Source: Siphonodentalium dalli
Lineage: Eukaryota > Mollusca > Scaphopoda > Gadilida > Siphonodentaliidae
Assembly: GCA_032622095.1 (NCBI GenBank)
Contig: CP136068.1
Coordinates: 152,979,151-153,043,150, forward strand
DNA: 64,000 bases
Reading direction: 5' to 3'
The first letter of the stretch is position 1. Every line of letters starts with the position of its first letter. Below, one piece after another: positions 21,901 through 33,717 of this stretch. Made by a program: the position numbers and the translations under genes. Under the pieces are notes generated by a model, which saw only the letters and a program-made list of their open reading frames with translations, did not search any database and had not been told where the DNA came from.

Positions 21901-24900
21901 TTTTCGTTACTAAATCGGCTGCCGTATCCTGAGTCATTGTCGGCCACCTGGGAATTCTTGTATTTTCGTGCGGTGCCACCCCGCGGGCAACTATATCAAA
22001 GTCACGCGACAATGCACCCCCTTCCAAATTTTCTAAAATTGGGCTGAAGTCGTGCATGGGGTGTCAAAATTGGACTTTTCGTTACTAAATCGGCTGCCGT
22101 ATCATGAGTCATGGTGGCCACCTGGGAATTCTTGTATTTTCGTGCGGTGCCACCCCGCGGGCAAATATATCAAAGTCACGCGACCATGCACCCCCTTCCA
22201 AATTTTCTAAAATTGGGCTGAAGTCGTGCATGGGGTGTCAAAATTGGACTTTTCGTTACTAAATCGGCTGCCGTATCCTGAGTCATGGTGGCCACCTGGG
22301 AATTATTGTATTTTCGTGCGGTGCCACCCCGCGGGCAAATATATCAAAGTCACGCGACCATGCACCCCATTCCAAATTTTCTAAAATTGGGCTGAAGTCG
22401 TGCATGGGGTGTCAAAATTGGACTTTTCGTTACTAAATCGGCCGCCGTATCCTGAGTTATGGTGGCCACCCAGGAATTCTTGTATTTTCGTGCGGTGCCA
22501 CCCCGCGGGCAACTATATCAAAGTCACGCGACCATGCACCCACTTCCAAATTTTCTAAAATTGGGCTGAAGTCGTGCATGAGGTGTCAAAATTGGACTTT
22601 TCGTTACTAAATCGGTTGCCGTATCCTGAGTCATGGTGGCCACCCGGGAATTCTTATATTTTCGTGCGGTGCCACCCCGCGGGCAACTATATCAAAGTCA
22701 CGCGACCATGCACCCCCTTCCAAATTTTCTAAAATTGGGCTGAAGTCGTGCAAGGGGTGTCAAAATTGGACTTTTTGTTACTAAATCGGCCGCCGTATCC
22801 TGAGTCATGGTGGCCACCTGGGAATTCTTGTATTTTCGTGCGGTGCCACCCCGCGGGCAACTATATGAAAGTCACGCGACCATGCACCCCCTTCCAAATT
22901 TTCTAAAATTGGGCTGAAGTCGTGCATGGGGTGTCAAAATTGGACTTTTCGTTACTAAATCGGCTGCCGTATCATGAGTCATGGTGGCCACCTGGGAATT
23001 CTTGTATTTTCGTGCGGTGCCACCCCGCGGGCAAATATATCAAAGTCACGCGACCATGCACCCCCTTCCAAATTTTCTAAAATTGGGCTGAAGTCGTGCA
23101 TGGGGTGTCAAAATTGGACTTTTCGTTACTAAATCGGCTGCCGTATCCTGAGTCATGGTGGCCACCTGGGAATTATTGTATTTTCGTGCGGTGCCACCCC
23201 GCGGGCAAATATATCAAAGTCACGCGACCATGCACCCCATTCCAAATTTTCTAAAATTGGGCTGAAGTCGTGCATGGGGTGTCAAAATTGGACTTTTCGT
23301 TACTAAATCGGCCGCCGTATCCTGAGTTATGGTGGCCACCCAGGAATTCTTGTATTTTCGTGCGGTGCCACCCCGCGGGCAACTATATCAAAGTCACGCG
23401 ACCATGCACCCACTTCCAAATTTTCTAAAATTGGGCTGAAGTCGTGCATGAGGTGTCAAAATTGGACTTTTCGTTACTAAATCGGTTGCCGTATCCTGAG
23501 TCATGGTGGCCACCCGGGAATTCTTATATTTTCGTGCGGTGCCACCCCGCGGGCAACTATATCAAAGTCACGCGACCATGCACCCCCTTCCAAATTTTCT
23601 AAAATTGGGCTGAAGTCGTGCAAGGGGTGTCAAAATTGGACTTTTTGTTACTAAATCGGCCGCCGTATCCTGAGTCATGGTGGCCACCTGGGAATTCTTG
23701 TATTTTCGTGCGGTGCCACCCCGCGGGCAACTATATGAAAGTCACGCGACCATGCACCCCCTTCGAAATTTTCTAAAATTGGGCTGAAGTCGTGCATGGG
23801 GTGTCAAAATAGCACTTTTCGTTACTAAATCGGCTGCCGTATCCTGAGTCATGGTGGCCACCCGGGAATTCTTGTATTTTCGTGCGGTGCCACCGCGCGG
23901 GCAACTATAGGAAAGTCACGCGACCATGCACCCCCTTCCAAATTTTCTAAAATTGGGCTGAAGTCGTGCATGGGATGTCAAAATTGGACTTTTCGTTACT
24001 AAATCGGCTGCCGTATCCTGAGTCATGGTGGCCACCTGGGAATTCTTGTATGTTCGTGCGGTGCCACCCCGCGGGCAACTATATCAAAGTCACGCGACCA
24101 TGCACCCCCTTCCAAATTTTCTAAAATTGGGCTGAAGTCGTGCATGGGGTGTCAAAATTGGACTTTTCGTTACTAAATCGGCTGCCGTATCCTGAGTCAT
24201 GGTGGCCACCTGGGAATTCTTGTATTTTCGTGCGGTGCCACCCCGCGGGCAACTATATCAAAGTCACGCGACCATGCACCCCCTTCCAAATTTTCTAAAA
24301 TTGGGCTGAAGTCGTGCATGGGGTGTCAAAATTGGACTTTTCGTTACTAAATCGGCTGCCGTATCCTGAGTCATGGTGGCCACCCGGGAATTCTTGTATT
24401 TTCGTGCGGTGCCACCCCGCGGGCAACTATATCAAAGTCACGCGACCATGCACCCCCTTCCAAATTTTCTAAAATTGGGCTGAAGTCGTGCAAGGGGTGT
24501 CAAAATTGGACTGTTTGTTACTAAATCGGCCGCCGTATCCTGAGTCATGGTGGCCACCCGGGAATTCTTGTATTTTCGTGCGGTGCCGCCCCGCGGGCAA
24601 CTATATCAAAGTCACGCGACCATGCACCCCGTTCCAAATTTTCTAAAATTGGGCTGAAGTCGTGCATGGGGTGTCAAAATTGGACTTTTCGTTACTAAAT
24701 CGGCTGCCGTATCCTGAGTCATGGCGGCCACCTGGGAATTCTTGTATTTTCGTGCGGTGCCACCCCGCGGGCAACTATATCAAAGTCACGCGACAATGCA
24801 CCCCCTTCCAAATTTTCTAAAATTGGGCTGAAGTCGTGCATGGGGTGTCAAAATTGGACTTTTCGTTACTAAATCGGCTGCCGTATCCTGAGTCATGGTG

Positions 24901-27900
24901 GCCACCTAGGAATTCTTGTATTTTCGTGCGGTGCCACCCCGCGGGCAACTATATCAAAGTCACGCGACCATGCACCCCCTTCCAAATTTTCTAAAATTGG
25001 GCTGAAGTCGTGCAAGGGGTGTCAAAATTGGACTTTTTGTTACTAAATCGGCCGCCGTATCCTGAGTCATGGTGGCCACCTGGGAATTCTTGTATTTTCG
25101 TGCGGTGCCACCCCGCGGGCAACTATATCAAAGTCACGCGACAATGCACCCCCTTCCAAATTTTCTAAAATTGGGCTGAAGTCGTGCATGGGGTGTCAAA
25201 ATTGGACTTTTCGTTACTAAATCGGCTGCCGTATCCTGAGTCATGGTGGCCACCTAGGAATTCTTGTATTTTCGTGCGGTGCCACCCCGCGGGCAACTAT
25301 ATCAAAGTCACGCGACCATGCACCCCCTTCCAAATTTTCTAAAATTGGGCTGAAGTCGTGCATGGGGTGTCAAAATTGGACTTTTCGTTACTAAATCGGC
25401 TGCCGTATCCTGAGTCATGGTGGCCACCTGTGAATTCTTGTATTTTCGTGCGGTGTCACCCCGCGGGCAACTATATCAAAGTCACGCGACCATGCACCCC
25501 CTTCCAAATTTTCTAAAATTGGGCTGAAGTCGTGCAAGGGGTGTCAAAATTGGACTTTTTGTTACTAAATCGGCCGCCGTATCCTGAGTCATGGTGGCCA
25601 CCTGGGAATTATTGTATTTTCGTGCGGTGCCACCCCGCGGGCAACTATATCAAAGTCACGCGACCATGCACCCCCTTCCAAATTTTCTAAAATTGGGCTG
25701 AAGTCGTGCATGGGGTGTCAAAATTGGACTTTTTGTTACTAAATCGGCTGCCGTATCCTGAGTCATGGTGGCCACCTAGGAATTCTTGTATTTTCGTGCG
25801 GTGCCACCCCGCGGGCAACTATATCAAAGTCACGCGACCATGCACCCCCTTCCAAATTTTCTAAAATTGGGCTGAAGTCGTGCATGGGGTGTCAAAATAG
25901 CACTTTTCGTTACTAAATCGGCTGCCGTATCCTGAGTCATGGCGGCCACCTGGGAATTCTTGTATTTTCGTGCGGTGCCACCGCGCGGGCAACTATAGGA
26001 AAGTCACGCGACCATGCACCCCCTTCCAAATTTTCTAAAATTGGGCTGAAGTCGTGCATGGGATGTCAAAATTGGACTTTTCGTTACTAAATCGGCTGCC
26101 GTATCCTTAGTCATGGTTGCCACCTGGGAATTATTGTATTTTCGTGCGGTGCCACCCCGCGGGCAAATATATCAAAGTCACGCGACCATGCACCCCCTTC
26201 CAAATTTTCTAAAATTGGGCTGAAGTCGTGCATGGGGTGTCAAAATAGCAATTTCCGTTACTAAATCGGCTGCCGTATCCTGAGTCATGGTGGTCACCCG
26301 GGAATTCTTGTATTTTCGTGCGGTGCCACCCCGCGGGTAACTATAGGAAAGTCACGCGACCATGCATCCCCTTGCAAACTTTCTAAAATTGGGCTGAAGT
26401 CGTGCATGGGGTGTCAAAATTGGACTTTTCGTTACTAAATCGGCTGCCGTATCCTGAGTCATGGTGGCCACCTGGGAATTCTTGTATTTTCGTGCGGTGC
26501 CACCCCGCGGGCAACTATATCAAAGTCACGCGACCATGCACCCCCTTCCAAATTTTCTAAAATAGGGCTGAAGTCGTGCATGGGGTGTCAAAATAGCACT
26601 TTTCGTTACTAAATCGACTGCCGTATCCTGAGTCATGGCGGCCACCTGGGAATTCTTGTATTTTCGTGCGGTGCCACCCCGCGGGCAACTATATCAAAGT
26701 CACGCGACCATGCACCCCCTTCCAAATTTTCTAAAATTGGGCTGAAGTCGTGCATGGGGTGTCAAAATTGGAATTTTCGTTACTAAATCGGCTGCCGTAT
26801 CCTGAGTCATGGCGGCCACCTGGGAATTCTTGTATTTTCGTGCGGTGCCACCCCGCGGGCAACTATATCAAAGTCACGCGACCATGCACCCCCTTCCAAA
26901 TTTTCTAAAATTGGGCTGAAGTCGTGCATGGGGTGTCAAAATTGGAATTTTCGTTACTAAATCGGCTGCCGTATCCTGAGTCATGGCGGCCACCTGGGAA
27001 TTCTTGTATTTTCGTGCGGTGCCACCCCGCGGGCAACTATATCAAAGTCACGCGACAATGCACCCCCTTCCAAATTTTCTAAAATTGGGCTGAAGTCGTG
27101 CATGGGGTGTCAAAATTGGACTTTTCGTTACTAAATCGGCTGCCGTATCCTGAGTCATGGTGGCCACCTAGGAATTCTTGTATTTTCGTGCGGTGCCACC
27201 CCGCGGGCAACTATATCAAAGTCACGCGACCATGCACCCCCTTCCAAATTTTCTAAAATTGGGCTGAAGTCGTGCAAGGGGTGTCAAAATTGGACTGTTT
27301 GTTACTAAATCGGCCGCCGTATCCTGAGTCATGGTGGCCACCCGGGAATTCTTGTATTTTCGTGCGGTGCCACCCCGCGGGCAACTATATCAAAGTCACG
27401 CGACCATGCACCCCGTTCCAAATTTTCTAAAATTGGGCTGAAGTCGTGCATGGGGTGTCAAAATTGGACTTTTCGTTACTAAATCGGCTGCCGTATTCTG
27501 AGTCATGGTGGCCACCTGGGAATTCTTGTATTTTCGTGCGGTGCCACCCCGCGGGCAACTATATCAAAGTCACGCGACCATGCACCACCTTCCAAATTTT
27601 CTAAAATTGGGCTGAAGTCGTGCATGGGGTGTCAAAATTGGACTTTTCGTTACTAAATCGGCTGCCGTATCCTGAGTCATGGTGGCCACCTGGGAATTCT
27701 TGTATTTTCGTGCGGTGCCACCCGGCGGGCAACTATATCAAAGTCACGCGACCATGCACCCCATTCCAAATTTTCTAAAATTGGGCTGAAGTCGTGCATG
27801 GGGTGTCAAAATTGGACTTTTCGTTACTAAATCGGCTGCCGTATCCTGAGTCATGGTGGCCACCCAGGAATTCTTGTATTTTCGTGCGGTGCCACCCCGC

Positions 27901-29398
27901 GGGCAACTATATCAAAGTCACGCGACCATGCACCCCCTTCCAAATTTTCTAAAATTGGGCTGAAGTCGTGCAAGGGGTGTCAAAATTTGACTTTTTGTTA
28001 CTAAATCGGCTGCCGTATCCTGAGTCATGGTGGCCACCCGGGAATTCTTGTATTTTCGTGCGGTGCCACCCCGCGGGCAACTATATCAAAGTCACGCGAC
28101 AATGCACCCCCTTCCAAATTTTCTAAAATTGGGCTGAAGTCGTGCATGGGGTGTCAAAATAGCAATTTTCGTTACTAAATCGGCTGCCGTATCCTGAAAC
28201 ATGGTGGCAACCCGGGAATCCTTGTATTTTCGTGCGGTGCCACCCCGCGGGCAACTATAGGAAAGTCACGCGACCATGCAGCCCCTTCCAGATTTTCTAA
28301 AATTGGGCTGAAGTCGTGCATGGCGTGTCAAAATAGCACTTTTCGTTACTAAATCGGCTGCCGTATCCTGAGTCATGGTGGCAACCCGGGAATCCTTGTA
28401 TTTTCGTGCGGTGCCACCCCGCGGGCAACTATAGGAAAGTCACGCGACCATGCAGACCCTTCCAAATTTTCTAAAATTGGGCTGAAGTCGTGCATGGGGT
28501 GTCAAAATAGCACTTTTCGTTACTAAATCGGCTGCCGTATCCTGAGTCATGGTGGCAACCCGGGAATCCTTGTATTTTCGTGCGGTGCCACCCCGCGGGC
28601 AACTATAGGAAAGTCACGCGACCATGCACCCCCTTCCAAATTTTCTAAAATTGGGCTGAAGTCGTGCATGGGGTGTCAAAATAGCACTTTTCGTTACTAA
28701 ATCGGCTGCCGTATCCTGAGTCATGGTGGCAACCAGGGAATCCTTGTATTTTCGTGCGGTGCCACCCCGCGGGCAACTATAGGAAAGTCACGCGACCATG
28801 CACCCCTTCCAAATTTTCTAAAATTGGGCTGAAGTCGTGCATGGGGTGTCAAAATAGCACTTTTCGTTACTAAATCGGCTGCCGTATCCTGAGTCATGGT
28901 GGCAACCAGGGAATCCTTGTATTTTCGTGCGGTGCCACCCCGCGGGCAACTATAGGAAAGTCACGCGACCATGCAGCCCCTTCCAAATTTTCTAAAATTG
29001 GGCTGAAGTCGTGCATGGGGTGTCAAAATAGCAATTTTCGTTACTAAATCGGCTGCCGTATCCTGAGTCATGGTGGCAACCCGGGAATCCTTGTATTTTC
29101 GTGCGGTGCCACCCCGCGGGCAACTATAGGAAAGTCACGCGACCATGCAGCCCCTTCCAGATTTTCTAAAATTGGGCTGAAGTCGAGCATGGGGTGTCAA
29201 AATAGCACTTTTCGTTACTAAATCGGCTGCCGTATCCTGAGTCATGGTGGCAACCCGGGAATCCTTGTATTTTCGTGCGGTGCCACCCCGCGGGCAACTA
29301 TAGGAAAGTCACGCGACCATGCAGACCCTTCCAAATTTTCTAAAATTGGGCTGAAGTCGTGCATGGGGTGTCAAAATAGCACTTTTCGTTACTAAATC
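18942..29398 (+). repeat. Left satellite array, 174-bp unit, ~60 copies
   Basis: The unit anchor GGGCTGAAGTCGTGCATGGG recurs every 174 bp (for example 19,081, 19,255, 19,429), and 10.46 kb divided by 174 gives about 60 units. Each unit contains CACTTTTCGTTACTAAATCG, GTGCGGTGCCACCCCGCGGG and AATTTTCTAAAATT. Two main variants differ together at several sites: 'atagcac…cccggg…ctatagga' and 'attggac…cctggg…ctatatca'. They alternate as a 348-bp dimer near the left end. A third variant with 'ggcaacccgggaatcc' fills 28.2-29.4 kb. The period is a multiple of three, yet no frame stays open, so it is not coding. Confidence 0.95.
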
Positions 29399-29785
29399 GG
29401 AAGAACGGCGGTCACCCGGGAATCCTTTCATTTCGCGTGTTGCCATCCAGCGGGCGTCTAAATAGCAAAGACATGGACAAAATTTAGCCAATACAAACTT
29501 TTATATTATTTGGTGGGGGTATGACGTGGTAATTGAAAGACAAAGTAAACTGTTAATTGGATAGTTATTATGTATCTTTAATTTCAGATCTTGTTTATAT
29601 TCTCACAAAATAACGAAATAAACACAAAAAAACACATTGTAGCGCTCAATAAAAGACCGTTCATGCGACACGTTCCTCACCATACCCCACTGTGTTCATG
29701 TAGCATATACATGATCATTCATTCCGTTTAGAAAACTTTGTTACGCGAGTTATTGTTTTTAACTATCACGTAGTTACACGCACGA
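29399..29785. other. Central core between the opposed satellite arms
   Basis: It starts with a strongly diverged partial unit (to about 29,470, 'cggtcacccgggaatcc…ccagcgggcg'). About 300 bp of AT-rich single-copy DNA follows, and the right array begins abruptly mid-unit after 'cgtagttacacg'. No frame or regulatory motif is recognised. The core is asymmetric and not itself palindromic. Confidence 0.75.
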
Positions 29786-32700
29786 AAATACAAGAATTCC
29801 CAGGTGGCCACCATGACTCAGGATACGGCAGCCGATTTAGTAACGAAAAGTCCAATTTTGACACCCCATGCACGACTTCAGCCCAATTTTAGAAAATTTG
29901 GAAGGGGGTGCATGGTCGCGTGCCTTTGATATAGTTGCCCGCGGGGTGGCACCGCACGAAAATACAAGAATTCCCAGGTGGCCACCATGACTCAGGATAC
30001 GGCAGCCGATTTAGTAACGAAAAGTCCAATTTTGACACCCCATGCACGACTTCAGCCCAATTTTAGAAAATTTGGAATGGGGTGCATGGTCGCGTGACTT
30101 TGATATAGTTGCCCGCGGGGTGGCACCGCACGAAAATACAAGAATTCCCAGGTGGCCACCATGACTCAGGATACGGCAGCCGATTTAGTAACGAAAAGTC
30201 CAATTTTGACACCCCATGCACGACTTCAGCCCAATTTTAGAAAATTTGGAAGGGGGTGCATGGTCGCGTGACTTTGATATAGTTGCCCGCGGGGTGGCAC
30301 CGCACGAAAATACAAGAATTCCCAGGTGGCCACCATGACTCAGGATACGGCAGCCGATTTAGTAACGAAAAGTTCAATTTTGACACCCCATGCACGACTT
30401 CAGCCCAATTTTAGAAAATTTGGAAGGGGGTGCATGGTCGCGTGACTTTGATATAGTTGCCCGCGGGGTGGCACCGCACGAAAATACAAAAATTCCCGGG
30501 TGGCCACCATGACTCAGGATACGGCAACCGATTTAGTAACGAAAAGTCCAATTTTGACACCCCATGCACGACTTCAGCCCAATTTTAGAAAATTTGGAAG
30601 GGGGTGCATGGTCGCGTGACTTTGCTATAGTTGCCCGCGGGGTGGCACCGCACGAAAATACAAGAATTCCTGGGTGGCCACCATGACTCAGGATACGGCG
30701 GCCGATTTAGTAACGAAAAGTCCAATTTTGACACCCCATGCACGACTTCAGCCCAATTTTAGAAAATTTGGAAGGGGGTGCATGGTCGCGTGACTTTGAT
30801 ATAGTTGCACGCGGGGTGGCACCGCACGAAAATACAAGAATTCCCAGGTGGCAACCATGACTAAGGATACGGCAGCCGATTTAGTAACGAAAAGTCCAAT
30901 TTTGACATCCCATGCACGACTTCAGCCCAATTTTTGAAAATTTGGAAGGGGGTGCATGGTCGCGTGACTTTCCTATAGTTGCCCGCGGGGTGGCACCGCA
31001 CGAAAATACAAGAATTCCCGGATGGCCACCATGACTCAGGATACGGCAGCCGATTTAGTAACGAAAAGTGCTAATTTGACACCCCATGCACGACTTCAGC
31101 CCAATTTTAGAAAATTTGGAAGGGGGTGCATGGTCGCGTGACTTTGATATAGTTGCCCGCGGGGTGGCACCGCACGAAAATACAAGAATTCCCAGGTGGC
31201 CACCATGACTCAGGATACGGCAGCCGATTTAGTAACGAAAAGTCCAATTTTGACACCCCATGCACGACTTCAGCCCAATTTTAGAAAATTTGGAAGGGGG
31301 TGCATGGTCGCGTGACTTTGATATAGTTGCCTGCGGGGTGGCACCGCACGAAAATACAAGAATTCCCAGGTGGCCACCATGACTCAGGATACGGCGGCCG
31401 ATTTAGTAACAAAAAGTCCAATTTTGACACCCCTTGCACGACTTCAGCCCAATTTTAGAAAATTTGGAAGGGGGTGCATGGTCGCGTGACTTTGATATAG
31501 TTGCCTGCGGGGTGGCACCGCACGAAAATACAAGAATTCCCGGGTGGCCACCATGACTCAGGATACGGCAGCCGATTTAGTAACGAAAAGTCCAATTTGG
31601 ACACCCCATGCACGACTTCAGCCCAATTTTAGAAAATTTGGAAGGGGGTGCATGGTCGCGTGACTTTGCTATAGTTGCCCGCGGGGTGGCACCGCACGAA
31701 AATACAAGAATTCCTGGGTGGCCACCATGACTCAGGATACGGCGGTCGATTTAGTAACGAAAAGTCCAATTTTGACACCCCATGCACGACTTCAGCCCAA
31801 TTTTAGAAAATTTGGAATGGGGTGCATGGTCGCGTGACTTTGATATAGTTGCCCGCGGGGTGGCACCGCACGAAAATACAAGAATTCCCAGGTGGCCACC
31901 ATGACTCAGGATACGACAGCCGATTTAGTAACGAAAAGTCCAATTTTGACACCCCATGCACGACTTCAGCCCAATTTTAGAAAATTTGGAAGGGGGTGCA
32001 TGGTCGCGTTACTTTGATATAGTTGCCCGCGGGGTGGCACCGCACGAAAATACAAGAATTCCCAGGTGGCCACCATGACTCAGGATACGGCAGCCGATTT
32101 AGTAACGAAAAGTCCAATTTTGACACCCCATGCACGACTTCAGCCCAATTTTAGAAAATTTGGAAGGGGGTGCATGGTCGCGTGACTTTCCTATAGTTGC
32201 CCGCGGGGTGGCACCGCACGAAAATACAAGAATTCCCGGGTGGCCACCATGACTCAGGATACGGCAGCCGATTTAGTAACGAAAAGTGCTAATTTGACAC
32301 CCCATGCACGACTTCAGCCCAATTTTAGAAAATTTGGAAGGGGGTGCATGGTCGCGTGACTTTCCTATAGTTGCCCGCGGGGTGGCACCGCACGAAAATA
32401 CAAGAATTCCCGGGTGGCCACCATGACTCAGGATACGGCAGCCGATTTAGTAACGAAAAGTCCAATTTTGACACCCCATGCACGACTTCAGCCCAATTTT
32501 AGAAAATTTGGAAGGGGGTGCATGGTCGCGTGACTTTGCTATAGTTGCCCGCGGGGTGGCACCGCACGAAAATACAAGAATTCCTGGGTGGGCACCATGA
32601 CTCAGGATACGGCGGCCGATTTAGTAACGAAAAGTCCAATTTTGACACCCCATGCACGACTTCAGCCCAATTTTAGAAAATTTGGAAGGGGGTGCATGGT

Positions 32701-33165
32701 CGCGTGACTTTGATATAGTTGCCCGCGGGGTGGCACCGCACGAAAATACAAGAATTCCCAGGTGGCCGCCATGACTCAGGATACGGCAGCCGATTTAGTA
32801 ACGAAAAGTCCAATTTTGACACCCCATGCACGACTTCAGCCCAATTTTAGAAAATTTGGAAGGGAGTGCATGGTCGCGTGACTTTCCTATAGTTGCCCGC
32901 GGGGTGGCACCGAACGGAAATACAAGAATTCCCGGGTGGCCACCATGACTCAGGATACGGCAGCCGATTTAGTAACGAAAAGTGCTATTTTGACACCCCA
33001 TGCACGACTTCAGCCCAATTTTAGAAAATTTGGAAGGGGGTGCATGGTCGCGTGACTTTGCTATAGTTGCCCGCGGGGTGGCACCGCACGAAAATACAAG
33101 GATTCCCGGGTGGCCACCATGACTCTGGCTACGCAGCCGATTTAGTAACGAAAAGTGTAATTTTA
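29786..33165 (-). repeat. Right satellite array, same 174-bp unit inverted, ~19 copies
   Basis: Reads as the complement of the left array (CCCATGCACGACTTCAGCCC anchor, 174-bp steps). Its outermost units share private variants with the left arm. The first has the GCTACGCAGCC/'tatagcaaag' combination. The second has 'ttccgttcgg' with 'cactccc', which in the left arm occurs together at about 20,220-20,280. This shows the two arms are homologous and colinear from the cap inward, with units missing or added in one arm. Confidence 0.93.
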
Positions 33166-33273
33166 GGAGAATAGGGAACTGGGAACTGGGAACTGGGAAC
33201 GGAATTCATGGAGCTTTTTTATTTGACGATTCATCAAATAAAAATTATAAATTTTGTTTACCATGATGAATCA

Positions 33274-33717
33274 TAGGGCACAACTGTGATGCATGCTTGG
33301 GGAAAATGTTGTTACTGATATGTTGAGTTCAAGCAGGGTTGGTGAATTTTTTAAATAAATAATAAAAAGTGGATTATTTTGTATCTAAATGAGATTTACA
33401 ATTTTTTTTATAACTGTTACGAAAATATGTAATTGTGTAATTTTTCTAATCAATGAGTTTTCCAATAAAAAAAAAGGCTAAATTAATCAGAATCCTATGA
33501 TTGTATCCCCAAGCAAGCACACAAATATGAATGCAGTACAGGTGTAGGAAAAACATCCAAATTAAGTGTTCTCAGCGGTACATCGCTGAAATGTTCTTTA
33601 AAAAACCTCATCAAAACTTTTGATCATTATTTTCTGTTCGAAATATTGGACTTGAACAATTAAATTTTGTTTCTGGATGACGTATTCCTACGGTGGCTGG
33701 ATGAGGACATGGGAAAT
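33274..33717. other. Spacer between two foldback structures
   Basis: AT-rich, no gene or repeat recognised. Confidence 0.5.

Larger units (their letters stand above)
18835..33273. mobile_element. 14.4-kb giant foldback structure: opposed 174-bp satellite arms with matching outer caps
   Basis: Both outer ends carry the same single-copy cap in opposite orientation. From outside inward the cap is: a TGAYTCA word, TGGTAAACAAAATTTAT, an AT-rich stretch, GCTCCATGAATTC, three to four AGTTCCC repeats, CTATTCTCCTAAAATTACAC, and a variant first satellite unit (GGCTGCGTAGCCAGAGTCAT). Between the caps are a left array of about 60 units, a ~0.4-kb core and a right array of about 19 units in reverse orientation. 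This matches the plan of foldback (FB-type) elements, whose inverted repeats consist of tandem repeats. No transposase and no clear target duplication were found. An inverted duplication of an ordinary satellite locus is the alternative. Confidence 0.78.

Noticed and set aside
21827-22057. Open frames inside the 174-bp satellite (also 29,309-29,491)
   Set aside because: They arise from small indels that remove a stop in single units. The frame does not stay open across units although 174 is divisible by three.
18942-33165. CRISPR-like interpretation of the regularly spaced array
   Set aside because: The whole 174-bp unit repeats without unique spacers, and the context is eukaryotic.
18835-33273. 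A short target duplication for the 14.4-kb structure
   Set aside because: I compared flanks of TGACTCA at 18,835 and TGAATCA at 33,267-33,273 and found no convincing direct repeat. Ends are therefore approximate.
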